DNA of 64,000 nucleotides, from NCBI GenBank assembly GCA_036677425.1, contig JARFVT010000013.1, forward strand, positions 992,001-1,056,000. The letters are read 5' to 3'. Below the pieces are notes generated by a model that ran no database searches, was not told where the DNA came from, and saw nothing but the letters and a program-made list of their open reading frames with translations. This DNA is from JARFVT01 sp036677425 (GTDB lineage: Bacteria; Pseudomonadota; Alphaproteobacteria; UBA8366; Aestuariispiraceae). Shown in pieces: positions 17,467 to 27,209 of the stretch. Position 1 is the first letter of the stretch. Each line of letters opens with the position of its first letter. The position numbers and the translations under genes are program-made.

Positions 17467-19462
17467 AGAGTTATTTGCAAGAAACCTTGAAATATTAAAA
17501 GAATATCAACCTGACCTAGCCTTAGCTCTGCAGCAAATTGAAGCAACAGAATCTAAATTAATATCCATAAAAAATGACTATAATATAGACCTTGGCCATA
17601 TAGATTTTTATAATAAAGGCGCAAAGAAATTCACTAATAAGCAATTTAATAAATTTAAACAAGCCCCGCAGCGGGTTGAACTTGGTTGGCCTACCCCCAT
17701 GTTGGATAATTCATGGAAAGCACAACAATTTAGAACAGAAATCACCAAAGAATATATTGAAAAGGGCATTAAAGATCAACAGGTAAATCTTGACGATACT
17801 GGGGAAATTGCAATTATCCTTGGTCTCGGTCTGGGTTTTCATATTGATAAATTTTTTTCGACATATGAGACATCTTCAATCTATGTGGCGGAACAATATC
17901 TGGAATTTGTTTATCATGCCTTGCATATTCATGATGTAAAAGGATGGTATGAAAAAGCAAAAAAACGTAACGGGCGTTTTATAATTTTGATTGGCGATGA
18001 TGCCAATAGCCTTCTAAATAATATCTTCACAAATGTTAAATTTAAAGATTTTGGTGTTATTGATGGTTTATATTTTTATCAACATTATGATTCATTATTG
18101 TTAAAACAAATTAAAGAAATGTTTGACGAACGCATATCAACATTTGCTGCCAATCCAGGTTTTTTTGAAGATGAATTAGTTATGATGACTAATTGTTTTG
18201 CAAATATAACTGGTGATAAATTTTGGAATTTTTCTGATAAAATATTTTTTAATAAAAAAACCCCTGCTTTCATTGCAGGTGCTGGGCCATCGCTTGACCA
18301 GTCAATAGAATTTATTCGTGAGAATAGGGATAATCTTGTTTTATTTTCAACGGGTAGTAGCTTGAGCGCAATTTTAAACTCTGGCCTTAAGCCAGATTTT
18401 CATGCGGAAACAGAAAATGATGCTGGCCCGCCAAAATTCATTGGTAAGCTTGCAGAAAAATATGATTTATCGGATATAATATTAATTGCACCAAATACGG
18501 TTCATCCGATGGCTACCAAATTTTTTAAGCGTAAAATTTTATTTTTCCGCGATGCGGTAACATCTACCAAATTTTTTGGTAAAGAATCGCAAGAAATTTA
18601 TAGCGCAGTACCAACGGTTAGCAATACGGCGGCAAGAATTGCCATTGGCCTAGGATTTAAAGATATATATCTTGCAGGAATTGATTTTGGTGCAAGAAAT
18701 AAAAACGAACATCATTCTAAAAAAACTATGTATTATGATGATGGTTTCATGGAAGAAAATCCCGCCCATAAACAGGCAACAATTTATAATTTAGAGGTTT
18801 CTGGTAATTTTGGCGGTATCGTTTATACGAATTTAAGTTTTTTAAATGCTGCGGTATATCTTTCATCACTATATAAAAGTCATCCATTAATAAATATGTT
18901 TAATCTAAGCGATGGCATAAAAATACTTGGTGCTGTGCCTAAATTACCTGAAACACTTGAAAAATTTAAAAATATAAAATCAAAAAATCGTGAAATGGAA
19001 CAGGTGATTGCATTATATGATAAAAATGCTGCGATTATGGATATTTCCCAAGGTGATATCAATCAATTGCGCCATGATATGGCAAAATATTATCAAAATT
19101 TAAGGGCGGCCATTAATGGTAACGACGATGTTAAATATGATATTATTGATTTTTATAATGCAATCTATAAAGTAGTTTATAGCGATGGTTCGACAATCAT
19201 TAAACAAACAATAGAACAATTTAATGTTGGTACGGTTTTAATGTATTTCCAAACTGGGTTTCAAATGATACGGCGTTTAAAAAAAGAACAGCGCAAAGAA
19301 TTTTTTAATATATTTAAAGAAAAATTCTTAAAATATATTGATCAAATGGCGCAAGAAAGTGATGATTTTTTAAATGATATGATTGAAAAAATTGAAAAAA
19401 CTGAAATAATATCTTTAAATAACAGTACCAAAATAATTATGCCTAAGAATGATAATATATAA
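17459..19462 (+). CDS. Motility accessory factor (Maf, DUF115/MptE-like) glycosyltransferase
   Basis: 667 residues. The central Maf_flag10/MptE-like domain is marked by IFFNKKTPAFIAGAGPSLDQ, NLVLFSTGSSLSAILNSGLK and PDFHAETENDAGPP, then VPTVSNTAARIAIGLGFKDI and the AGIDFGARN loop. Maf proteins are required for transfer of nonulosonic acids (pseudaminic or legionaminic) to flagellin in Campylobacter, Aeromonas and Magnetospirillum-type bacteria. N- and C-terminal helical regions flank the catalytic domain as usual. The gene overlaps the GT41-like gene by 8 bp and precedes neuB by 2 nt, so these are one operon. Which of the two candidate transferases acts on flagellin is not decided by sequence. 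Confidence 0.85.
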   Translation: MVEELFARNLEILKEYQPDLALALQQIEATESKLISIKNDYNIDLGHIDFYNKGAKKFTNKQFNKFKQAPQRVELGWPTPMLDNSWKAQQFRTEITKEYIEKGIKDQQVNLDDTGEIAIILGLGLGFHIDKFFSTYETSSIYVAEQYLEFVYHALHIHDVKGWYEKAKKRNGRFIILIGDDANSLLNNIFTNVKFKDFGVIDGLYFYQHYDSLLLKQIKEMFDERISTFAANPGFFEDELVMMTNCFANITGDKFWNFSDKIFFNKKTPAFIAGAGPSLDQSIEFIRENRDNLVLFSTGSSLSAILNSGLKPDFHAETENDAGPPKFIGKLAEKYDLSDIILIAPNTVHPMATKFFKRKILFFRDAVTSTKFFGKESQEIYSAVPTVSNTAARIAIGLGFKDIYLAGIDFGARNKNEHHSKKTMYYDDGFMEENPAHKQATIYNLEVSGNFGGIVYTNLSFLNAAVYLSSLYKSHPLINMFNLSDGIKILGAVPKLPETLEKFKNIKSKNREMEQVIALYDKNAAIMDISQGDINQLRHDMAKYYQNLRAAINGNDDVKYDIIDFYNAIYKVVYSDGSTIIKQTIEQFNVGTVLMYFQTGFQMIRRLKKEQRKEFFNIFKEKFLKYIDQMAQESDDFLNDMIEKIEKTEIISLNNSTKIIMPKNDNI

Positions 19463-19464
19463 TT

Positions 19465-20487
19465 ATGAAATTATTCAATAAAGATTTAACCACTGAAATA
19501 GCAATAATTGCCGAAATCGGTGTGAATCATGAGGGTGACGCTGATATTGCACATAAATTGATGGAATTGGCTGCAACTTCTGGTGTTGATGCGGTTAAAT
19601 TCCAATCTTATACACCATCAAGATATGCATCATCTGATGATGCTGAGAGATTAAAAAAAGTCACATCCTTTGCATTGAGCGAAGATGATTTTACTTCGCT
19701 TTCCAATTTATCAAAAAAACTTGATATTTGTTTTTTCTCAACTCCCGTAAGTGAAGATTGGGTCGGGTATTTAAGTGGTATTTGCGATGTTATAAAAATC
19801 GCTAGCGGTGATATTAACTTTGAACCTGTAATCAGGGCCGCGGCGGCAAGTGGCTGTAAAGTTATAATTTCAACTGGCACGGCAAATATAGATGAAATTG
19901 ATAATGCCTTGGCATGGTTTAAAGATGAATTAAACGGCATTAATATTGAAGATAGATTAGTTTTAATGCATTGTGTATCGGCATATCCTGTACCAATTTG
20001 TGATGCAAATTTATTATCTATCCCATTTTTAATCGATCGTTATTTTCCTATAACTATTGGCTATTCAAATCATGTTCTAGGGGTTGAGGCCGCACTTGGG
20101 GCGGTGGCGCTTGGGGCGCGAGTGATTGAAATGCATTTTACCGATAATAAATATGATCGCCAATTTCGCGATCATGCATTATCGGCTGATCCAGATGATA
20201 TGGCATATTTGGTTGAAAAATTACCAGAAATGGCAAAAATGCGCGGTAAATTAACCAAGCAAGCTATGCCAGCAGAAAAACCATTGATAAATATCATTAG
20301 AAAAGGCGTTAGTGCAGCACAAGATTTACCAGCAGGTAAAATTCTTGCGAAGGATGATTTATCATTCACCAGGCCAGCGACAGAAATTGCTGCGGCCGAT
20401 ATAAAAGACGTTATCGGTAAAAAACTGATCATTAATTGTAAAGGCGGTCAATCCATAAAATGGGAATGGCTGGATAATATATCATAA
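19465..20487 (+). CDS. NeuB-family nonulosonic acid synthase
   Basis: 340 residues. The TIM-barrel NeuB domain has IAIIAEIGVNHEGDADIAHK, VDAVKFQSYTPSRYA, DVIKIASGDINFEP, KVIISTGTANIDEID, HCVSAYPVP and GYSNHVLGVEAALGAVALGA. A C-terminal SAF antifreeze-like domain follows (GVSAAQDLPAGKILAKDDLS, KDVIGKKL). The enzyme condenses phosphoenolpyruvate with a six-carbon N-acetyl amino sugar to give sialic, legionaminic or pseudaminic acid. With flagellin and maf next to it, a pseudaminic- or legionaminic-type product is likely. The sugar nucleotide steps (PseB/C/G/H or Leg equivalents) and the CMP-activating enzyme are not in the window. Confidence 0.85.
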   Translation: MKLFNKDLTTEIAIIAEIGVNHEGDADIAHKLMELAATSGVDAVKFQSYTPSRYASSDDAERLKKVTSFALSEDDFTSLSNLSKKLDICFFSTPVSEDWVGYLSGICDVIKIASGDINFEPVIRAAAASGCKVIISTGTANIDEIDNALAWFKDELNGINIEDRLVLMHCVSAYPVPICDANLLSIPFLIDRYFPITIGYSNHVLGVEAALGAVALGARVIEMHFTDNKYDRQFRDHALSADPDDMAYLVEKLPEMAKMRGKLTKQAMPAEKPLINIIRKGVSAAQDLPAGKILAKDDLSFTRPATEIAAADIKDVIGKKLIINCKGGQSIKWEWLDNIS

Positions 20488-20490
20488 AAA

Positions 20491-22323
20491 ATGTGTGGTA
20501 TTGCAGGTGCTTTTGGTCATAAAATATTATCTAGTAGGCGGGTTCAGCGAACATTATCATTGATGAAAATGCGTGGTCCCGATGGATCAGGGCATTATTC
20601 ATCATCTTGCGCGGATTATTCAATAGATTTACTGCATACAAGATTATCAATTGTCGATCTAAATATAAGGTCAAATCAACCCTTAATTAGCGATGATTTA
20701 ATCTTAAGCTTTAATGGTGAAATTTATAACTATATAGAATTGAGAGATCAATTAAAATCAAAAGGCCATAAATTTAAAACTTCTGGTGATGGCGAGGTAA
20801 TAATTGCCGCATATCGACAATGGGGCGATAATTGCGTTAAGTATTTTGAAGGCATGTGGGCCTTTGCCATATATGATAATGTAAAACATAAATTATTTTT
20901 AAGCCGCGATAGATTCGGTGAAAAACCACTATATTATTGTTACGACGATGGCGTATTTTATTTTGCATCAGAAGTTAAATTTTTATTCACTATGCGTGGT
21001 CGAAAATCCGATATAAATTATCAACAATTACAACGATATTTAGTTAATGGTTATAAATCGCTTTATTTTAAAGGCGATACATTTTTTAATGATATTTTTG
21101 AATTGCCCGCCGCGTGTAATGCGACATTGAATTGCCCTAACATTCCCAATGCAAAAAAATACTGGCATATTGGCTATAATCCGCGCCCGATGAGCCTTGA
21201 TGATGCTTTAGAAGGGGCAAAAGAGCGTATTTTCAATGCTATTGGTAATAAATTACGCGCTGATGTTCTCGTGGCTTTGCGCCTAAGCGGTGGAATAGAT
21301 TCAAATGTGGCATTAGGCGTTGCAATCAATCATTTTGGTCGTGATATAACGACATTTTCAATCATTGATGATGACCCACGTTATGACGAAACAGCGGCGA
21401 TTTTAAAATCTATTAAATATCATGGCTGCAAGCATAATTTAATTAATATTCCAAAAGATGGTTTCATGGATCGTTTATCAGGGATGATAGATTATTTCGG
21501 CGCACCGATTATGAGCGTTTCATTCTATTTGCAATCATTAGTTAGCCAAAAAATTAATGAAAAAGGATTTAAAGTATCGCTTGGCGGCACTGGTGCCGAT
21601 GAAATATTTACTGGCTATTATGACCATTATTTATTTTGGTTAGCGGAAATGAAAGATAGGCCAGATTTTGATAAATTACTCGCAGGTTGGCATGATAGTT
21701 ACGGTAAATTTGTTCGCAATCCATTTTTACAAGACCCACAGGCTTTTATAAAAAACCCAGCAGCACGCGACCATATTTTTTTACGTAATGATGAATTTAG
21801 TCAATATTTATGCGATGATTTTAACGAACAACATGCGGAAAAAAAATATTGTGATGCCATATTACGTAACCGTATGTTAAATGAATTATTCAACGAGAAT
21901 GTACCAGTTCTATTACATGAAGATGATTTATGTTCGATGGCATATTCGGTTGAAAATCGTGCCATATATCTTGATACACAATTGGCTGAATTTTTATTTA
22001 GCGTGCCGAGTGAGCATTTAATCCATGATAAATTACCAAAATACCTGTTGCGCCAAGCGGGCAATGGTTTGGTTGATGATAGCATTCTAACCAACCCACA
22101 AAAACAGGGTATGAATGCACCGATAACTAATTTTGTTGATTTCAATGATGAGGATTTTCGCGATGAAATATTATCTAATGGTCCGCTTTATGATATGGTA
22201 AATAAGGATATGTTAGATGATTTAATATCATCTGATATTAAATTAAACAGCGAAAGTAAATTTTTATTTTCAATAATATCGACAAAATTATTCTTGCAAA
22301 ATCATGCTAATTTTGTGCCGTAA
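20491..22323 (+). CDS. asnB: Asparagine synthase (glutamine-hydrolysing) family amidotransferase
   Basis: 610 residues. Met is followed directly by the nucleophilic Cys2 of class II glutamine amidotransferases (MCGIAGAFG), then RGPDGSGH and the SFNGEIYNYIELRDQL block. The synthetase half has the PP-loop LRLSGGIDSNVALG near residue 270. Length fits AsnB. The gene follows neuB by 3 nt inside the glycan operon, so it probably amidates a sugar or glycan intermediate, comparable to asparagine-synthase-like genes in O-antigen and flagellin-glycan loci, rather than serving asparagine supply. That role is inference; the sequence cannot separate the two. Confidence 0.8.
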   Translation: MCGIAGAFGHKILSSRRVQRTLSLMKMRGPDGSGHYSSSCADYSIDLLHTRLSIVDLNIRSNQPLISDDLILSFNGEIYNYIELRDQLKSKGHKFKTSGDGEVIIAAYRQWGDNCVKYFEGMWAFAIYDNVKHKLFLSRDRFGEKPLYYCYDDGVFYFASEVKFLFTMRGRKSDINYQQLQRYLVNGYKSLYFKGDTFFNDIFELPAACNATLNCPNIPNAKKYWHIGYNPRPMSLDDALEGAKERIFNAIGNKLRADVLVALRLSGGIDSNVALGVAINHFGRDITTFSIIDDDPRYDETAAILKSIKYHGCKHNLINIPKDGFMDRLSGMIDYFGAPIMSVSFYLQSLVSQKINEKGFKVSLGGTGADEIFTGYYDHYLFWLAEMKDRPDFDKLLAGWHDSYGKFVRNPFLQDPQAFIKNPAARDHIFLRNDEFSQYLCDDFNEQHAEKKYCDAILRNRMLNELFNENVPVLLHEDDLCSMAYSVENRAIYLDTQLAEFLFSVPSEHLIHDKLPKYLLRQAGNGLVDDSILTNPQKQGMNAPITNFVDFNDEDFRDEILSNGPLYDMVNKDMLDDLISSDIKLNSESKFLFSIISTKLFLQNHANFVP

Positions 22324-22358
22324 ATTATTTCAACATAAATTATCCAAAAGGGCTGGTT

Positions 22359-23189
22359 ATGAATGATATAAATTTAACGCTAGATAAAGAATGCTTGCTT
22401 TGTAATGTGAATGATTGGCAATTTTTGGCAAAATTTAACGAAAAACCGCAAGGCGAAACCGATTTTAAATTTGAACCTTATTATCGTGAATTATGGTTAT
22501 GTGGTGGTTGCGGTCATATTATAAATTCACACCAATTTGATATGTCGGTTATTTACCAAGGCGCATATTGGGATAATACCTATGCCGATAAAATTAAGGT
22601 AACATTTGATAAAATAATGAATTTGCCGCCTGCACAATCTGATAATCGTCAAAGGGTGAAGTCATTAAATCAATATTATCAAAATAATATTAATAAAATA
22701 TTTGGAAAATTGCTTGATATTGGTTCAGGATTAGCGGTTTTTCCTGCTGCGATGCGTCAAGCTGGGTGGGATGTGACAGCACTTGATCCCGATCCACGTG
22801 CTTGCGTTCATGCCGAGAGAGCCGCCAAGGTTAAAGGCTTGTCGATTGATATTTTAACTATGGATGACAAAATAAAATATAATCTAATAAGCCTTAATAA
22901 GGTGCTTGAACATGTGCCTGATATGGTGGAAATTTTATCTAAAACCAAAGATTTTTTAACCAATGATGGCATTGTCTATATTGAACTTCCCGATGGGGAG
23001 CTTGCCATTAAAGATAGCACCCATAGACAAGAATTTTTTATCGAGCATTATTGTGCTTTTTCAATGCGGTCATTAAAATTATTAATAAAAAAATCTGATT
23101 TTGAAATATTACATATGGAGAGATTAATTGAACCAAGCAAAAAATATACGCTCCGTGCAATAATAAAGCCATTAGCAATAAAAACATAA
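22359..23189 (+). CDS. Class I SAM-dependent methyltransferase with N-terminal zinc ribbon
   Basis: 276 residues. Two CxxC pairs in the first 50 residues (CLLCNVND and LCGGCGHI) make a zinc-ribbon like that of sugar C-methyltransferases. The Rossmann SAM site is KLLDIGSGLAVFPAAMRQAG with the acidic strand end VTALDPDPRA, followed by SLNKVLEHVPDMVEILSKTK. It probably methylates a sugar or glycan intermediate of the flagellin-modification pathway; no direct evidence for the substrate. It overlaps the next gene by one base (TAATG), so both are made together. Confidence 0.75.
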   Translation: MNDINLTLDKECLLCNVNDWQFLAKFNEKPQGETDFKFEPYYRELWLCGGCGHIINSHQFDMSVIYQGAYWDNTYADKIKVTFDKIMNLPPAQSDNRQRVKSLNQYYQNNINKIFGKLLDIGSGLAVFPAAMRQAGWDVTALDPDPRACVHAERAAKVKGLSIDILTMDDKIKYNLISLNKVLEHVPDMVEILSKTKDFLTNDGIVYIELPDGELAIKDSTHRQEFFIEHYCAFSMRSLKLLIKKSDFEILHMERLIEPSKKYTLRAIIKPLAIKT

Positions 23190-23914
23190 TGATAGTAACC
23201 CCAAAATATTGTGATTTCTGCAATTTTGAATCTGAAATTTTTGACCATCCAGTTTGGCGGTTAAATGATGCATCCATGGCTATTGATGCAGTTGAACAGG
23301 CAAAAAAATACGGCGTTAATTTTATTAGCTGTAGCATAAAAAGCGGCAATGATGGTTCAAAATTAACTGCGGCGGGGTTTCGTCTTGTTGATGGCTTGGT
23401 TAATTTACAAATTAAAACCAAGGACTTAAGCGATATAGCAATCATGCCTGAAAATATTCGACTTGCCAAAATATGTGATATAAAAGCATGTGAGCAGATT
23501 GCAAAAAAATCTTTTAAATATGACCGTTTCCACCTTGATATGGAAATTTCTAACCATATTGCCGATAATATCAAGGCAGCATGGATTAAAAATTCAATCA
23601 TTGGTCGGGCAGATGCGGTGTTTTGTGCCTATGATAATGATAAAGCTATTGGTTTTAATTCCTGTATGTTATCTCGTGATTGTACCGTTGTTGGGTTTGA
23701 TCTAATGGCCGTTGATCCAGAATTTCAAGGAAGATCAATTGGCAGTGATCTTATCAATGCCATGGCGGTATTTTATCGTAATAAAGCAAAATATATCAAG
23801 CTTGGCACGCCATCATCAAATAAAACCGCATTGAAAATTTATCAATCGCGTGGATTTGAAATAACCAGCATGATTGAAAACTGGCATTGGGTGTATGATG
23901 GCATAGGAATTTAG
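23189..23914 (+). CDS. GNAT-family N-acetyltransferase
   Basis: 241 residues. The C-terminal 130 residues form a GNAT fold with the acetyl-CoA loop VDPEFQGRSIGSDLINAMAV and a closing NKTALKIYQSRGFEITSM. The N-terminal 100 residues (FDHPVWRLNDASMAIDAVEQ onward) resemble the extra domain of WecD-type sugar amine acetyltransferases. In this operon it most likely N-acetylates an amino group of the nonulosonic acid precursor, comparable in role to PseH/FlmH (inference). It is the last gene of the flagellin island and ends 31 nt before the convergent holC. Confidence 0.75.
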   Translation: MIVTPKYCDFCNFESEIFDHPVWRLNDASMAIDAVEQAKKYGVNFISCSIKSGNDGSKLTAAGFRLVDGLVNLQIKTKDLSDIAIMPENIRLAKICDIKACEQIAKKSFKYDRFHLDMEISNHIADNIKAAWIKNSIIGRADAVFCAYDNDKAIGFNSCMLSRDCTVVGFDLMAVDPEFQGRSIGSDLINAMAVFYRNKAKYIKLGTPSSNKTALKIYQSRGFEITSMIENWHWVYDGIGI

Positions 23915-23925
23915 CCAATATTATA

Positions 23926-23946
23926 AACTATTTTGTATTAATAGTT
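23926..23946. terminator. Weak terminator between GNAT gene and holC
   Basis: AACTATT at 23926-23932 and AATAGTT at 23940-23946 form a 7-bp stem with a 7-nt loop, followed on the plus strand by CATTTTTTATT. The stem is nearly all A/T and so of low stability; it lies exactly at the convergence point. Confidence 0.4.
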
Positions 23947-24404
23947 CATTTTTTATTCCAACCGCCATTATCAGCTTGTTGCCAATAGGTTAAATCATGC
24001 CCAGATTTTTTTTGTTCTTTCCAGCTTTTGCGTGCTGCATCGATTATATTTGCATCATTACCGTTAAATAATCGGCAAATAAGATCGAATTTTAGGATAT
24101 TTTCGCTATTAACGCCATCGCATAAAAACAACACATTGGCATCATTGGGGTTTTCATCTTCCGATGTTAACCATATGGGTTGGGTTTCTGGGGTATTTAT
24201 TGGCGGCTTGCTGCCCTTGCTACCATGTGGCAGGAAGCTTTCATTATCATATGTCCAAAGATGATTATTAAGTTTTTTAACATTTTCTTCATTGTCTAAA
24301 ATTACCACTGCACGCCAGCCTCGTTGCAAAGTTTTTTGCAATAATTCTGGCAATGCATCTTCAGTAGATTTTTTTGTTAAATGATAATATCTGGTTTCGG
24401 TCAT
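23946..24404 (-). CDS. holC: DNA polymerase III chi subunit
   Basis: 152 residues. The N-terminal YYHLTKKSTEDALPELLQKTLQ pattern, then RGWRAVVILDNEENVKKLNN and LWTYDNESFLPHG, are the HolC signature (FLPHG is nearly invariant). Chi links the clamp loader to SSB at the replication fork. It ends with UGA, showing that UGA is a true stop in this genome. It sits 21 nt downstream of pepA, the usual alphaproteobacterial pepA-holC order. Confidence 0.88.
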   Translation of the reverse strand: MTETRYYHLTKKSTEDALPELLQKTLQRGWRAVVILDNEENVKKLNNHLWTYDNESFLPHGSKGSKPPINTPETQPIWLTSEDENPNDANVLFLCDGVNSENILKFDLICRLFNGNDANIIDAARKSWKEQKKSGHDLTYWQQADNGGWNKK

Positions 24405-24425
24405 TTTTATTATCAGACGTTACTA

Positions 24426-25892
24426 TCAAGCATAATTATCACGGATTAGGCGATCTAATAAACATACGCCATAACCCGTTGCCCCCTTTGTTGATAGGGG
24501 CATATCTTTATTTGACCATGTGGTGCCAGCAATATCAATATGCGCCCATTTACAATCATTAACATAATGTTCAAGAAATTGTGCCGCAGTTATAGCACCA
24601 GCGAACCTGCCGCCAATATTTTTCATATCTGCAACATTTGATTTAATTAATTTGTCATAATTTTTATGCAATGGCATGCGCCATAATTTTTCGCCCGTAT
24701 CAATTCCTGCCTTGGTTAATTTTTGCGATAATTGGTCATCATTGGAAAAGAATCCCGCATATTCAGAACCAAGACTTACCATTATCGCCCCTGTTAATGT
24801 GGCTAAATTAATCATAAATTGTGGTTTGAAACGATCTTGTGTATAATAAAGACAATCGGCTAGAACCAATCTTCCTTCGGCATCAGTATTGATTATTTCA
24901 ATGGTTTGACCCGACATTGATGTTACAATATCACCAGGGCGTTGGGCGTTGCCATCGGGCATATTTTCCGCCAAGCCAACCACACCAACAACATTGACCT
25001 TGGCTTTGCGCCCTGCCAATGCTTTCATCAGGCCGATAACCACCGCAGAGCCGCCCATGTCAAATTTCATCTCTTCCATGCCGGCACCAGGTTTAAGCGA
25101 TATACCGCCCGTATCAAAAGTAACGCCCTTGCCAATAAAGGCTAATGGTGCAGTATCTTTATCACCACCATTCCAATTCATAACAACAAGCTTGCTTTCA
25201 CGTATTGATCCTTGACCAACGCCCAATAATGCCCCCATGCCAAGCTTTCGCATTTGATCTTCGCCTAGAATTTCAACATCAATGCCGAGGGTTTCTAGTT
25301 TTTTAATTTCATTAGCCATGCTTGCTGGATAAAGAATATTTGGTGGTTCAGATACAAGATCACGGGCGATAAAAACACCGTCGGCTATGGCTTTTAAATC
25401 TTTGAATATTTCTTCTGCCTCACTGGCATTATCAAGTTGAATGGTGAAATCTTTAAATATATTATCATTCTTATTTTTTTTGCCTGTCATATATTTATTA
25501 AATTTATATGATTTTAATAACATGCCAAAGGCAATATTTGCTGCATTTTGCGCTTGATCATCGCCATCAATAATCAATGTTGCAATATTTTCATCGACCG
25601 CATTTAATTTATTATATAATGTGGCGCCAAATGATTGTGCATCAATTTCATTCATTTCTTTGCCAATGCCTGCAATGATTAAACGGCTGCAATCCATATT
25701 TGACGGCGATAATATTTCAAGCAATTGATTTTTTTTGCCACTAAATTTACTAACGTCAAATGCGCGGGATATTGCGCCGTTGCTGATATTATTTGCATCC
25801 TCGCAAGATGGTGATAAATCTAGGCCTTGATTAACATTAACAATTAATGCGCCTGTTTTTACTTTTATTTTAGTTATAAATTTAATTTTCAT
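24426..25892 (-). CDS. pepA: Leucyl aminopeptidase (M17)
   Basis: 488 residues. The C-terminal M17 catalytic domain carries FIGKGVTFDTGGISLKPG, MKFDMGGSA and the signature NTDAEGRLVLADCL with the metal ligands Asp and Glu, plus GGRFAGAITAAQFL. The N-terminal macro-like domain (residues 1-165) is more divergent, as usual. The enzyme removes N-terminal residues from peptides using two metal ions in the cytoplasm. It is divergent from lptF, the standard alphaproteobacterial arrangement. Confidence 0.92.
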   Translation of the reverse strand: MKIKFITKIKVKTGALIVNVNQGLDLSPSCEDANNISNGAISRAFDVSKFSGKKNQLLEILSPSNMDCSRLIIAGIGKEMNEIDAQSFGATLYNKLNAVDENIATLIIDGDDQAQNAANIAFGMLLKSYKFNKYMTGKKNKNDNIFKDFTIQLDNASEAEEIFKDLKAIADGVFIARDLVSEPPNILYPASMANEIKKLETLGIDVEILGEDQMRKLGMGALLGVGQGSIRESKLVVMNWNGGDKDTAPLAFIGKGVTFDTGGISLKPGAGMEEMKFDMGGSAVVIGLMKALAGRKAKVNVVGVVGLAENMPDGNAQRPGDIVTSMSGQTIEIINTDAEGRLVLADCLYYTQDRFKPQFMINLATLTGAIMVSLGSEYAGFFSNDDQLSQKLTKAGIDTGEKLWRMPLHKNYDKLIKSNVADMKNIGGRFAGAITAAQFLEHYVNDCKWAHIDIAGTTWSNKDMPLSTKGATGYGVCLLDRLIRDNYA

Positions 25893-26090
25893 GAAATCTA
25901 TCCATTATATAATTGTAATCTAAATAATTCATTCATATATTTAATGATTTTTTTTAAAATAAAACAATATTATTTTACTATTTAAATAATATTTTATTAA
26001 AGCGTGCAAATATTAAATTTTTTTGCTATTAATATTACCTCTATTAATGATTTTATTTATCCAACCTTAATAAATTTAACTAATATTTTA

Positions 26091-27209
26091 ATGTCAAAAT
26101 TAACCAGATATATATTTACTCAAATATTTGTTGTAATATTGCTTTCGGCATTTTTATTATGCCTATTAGTAAGCTTTATACAATCGGTTAAATTTGCCGA
26201 TCTTATTATAAATAATGGTTTACCGCTTGCTGGTTTTGGTAAATTATTATTTTTCTCTATCCCCAAATATTTAATATTTTTACTGCCAATAGTAGTTTTT
26301 GCTGTAACTATTTTCACATATAATAAATTAATTTTGGAAAGTGAAATTGTTATAATGCGTGCCGCTGGTCTTAGCCAGATACGCCTTGCCAATGCGGGTA
26401 TCATTGCATCAATTGTGATGGTTTTATTTTCTTATTGTTTAACGTTGTATTTAGCCCCAATTGCACAACATGAGCTAAGGTCATTAATTTTTCAAGCAAG
26501 ATCACAATGGGGGGTGGCATTATTGCGCGAAGGTGATTTTACTACCATTGGTAAAGACGTAACAATTTTTATTGGTGAACGTGGTAGAGATAACAGCCTA
26601 AAGGAAATTTTTTACCATAATAATAGAACCAAATCGACAATAATTGCGGAAAAAGGAACCTTGATAAAAACTAAAGATGGCCCAAGATTAATCGTATTAA
26701 ATGGCAGCAAGCAAACAGAAAAAGATGGTAAATTACATATTATCACCTTTAAACGTTCGGCGGTTGATATTACAAATAAAAAGAAAATAGAAGCAAGATG
26801 GATGGAACCACAAGAACGTTTTATCAGTCAATTATTCAATCATGATGATACAAGTGATATGGATATAAAATATCGAACAAAATTAATTGCAGAAGGTCAT
26901 CGACGTATTATAACGCCGTTATTATCATTGACATTATGCCTTGTTGCCATAACCGCAATGTTAATAATACCCTATAATAGGCATGGTAATTTAAAACAAA
27001 TATTTACTGCAATAATAATAATGATTGGTATTTACACATCAAATTTATGGCTATTTTCAATAACATCGGAAAATTTAAATTATATTCCAATATTTTATGC
27101 AAATGTTATTTTACCAATATTCATTTGTTTGATATTAATAATCAATCCACAACCTTTAATTACCCATATGAATAATATTATTATTTCAATGAGATTAAAG
27201 GCAAGGTAA
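26091..27209 (+). CDS. lptF: LPS export ABC transporter permease LptF
   Basis: About 372 residues from ATG 26091 (MSKLTRYIFTQIFVVILLS). An in-frame start at 26004 adds only a low-complexity stretch. Six membrane segments in the LptF/LptG layout (three at each end) surround a periplasmic beta-jellyroll (about residues 120-260). LILESEIVIMRAAGLSQIRL is the coupling helix that contacts the LptB ATPase. With LptG it extracts LPS from the inner membrane. The gene ends directly at the lptG start codon. Confidence 0.92.
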   Translation: MSKLTRYIFTQIFVVILLSAFLLCLLVSFIQSVKFADLIINNGLPLAGFGKLLFFSIPKYLIFLLPIVVFAVTIFTYNKLILESEIVIMRAAGLSQIRLANAGIIASIVMVLFSYCLTLYLAPIAQHELRSLIFQARSQWGVALLREGDFTTIGKDVTIFIGERGRDNSLKEIFYHNNRTKSTIIAEKGTLIKTKDGPRLIVLNGSKQTEKDGKLHIITFKRSAVDITNKKKIEARWMEPQERFISQLFNHDDTSDMDIKYRTKLIAEGHRRIITPLLSLTLCLVAITAMLIIPYNRHGNLKQIFTAIIIMIGIYTSNLWLFSITSENLNYIPIFYANVILPIFICLILIINPQPLITHMNNIIISMRLKAR

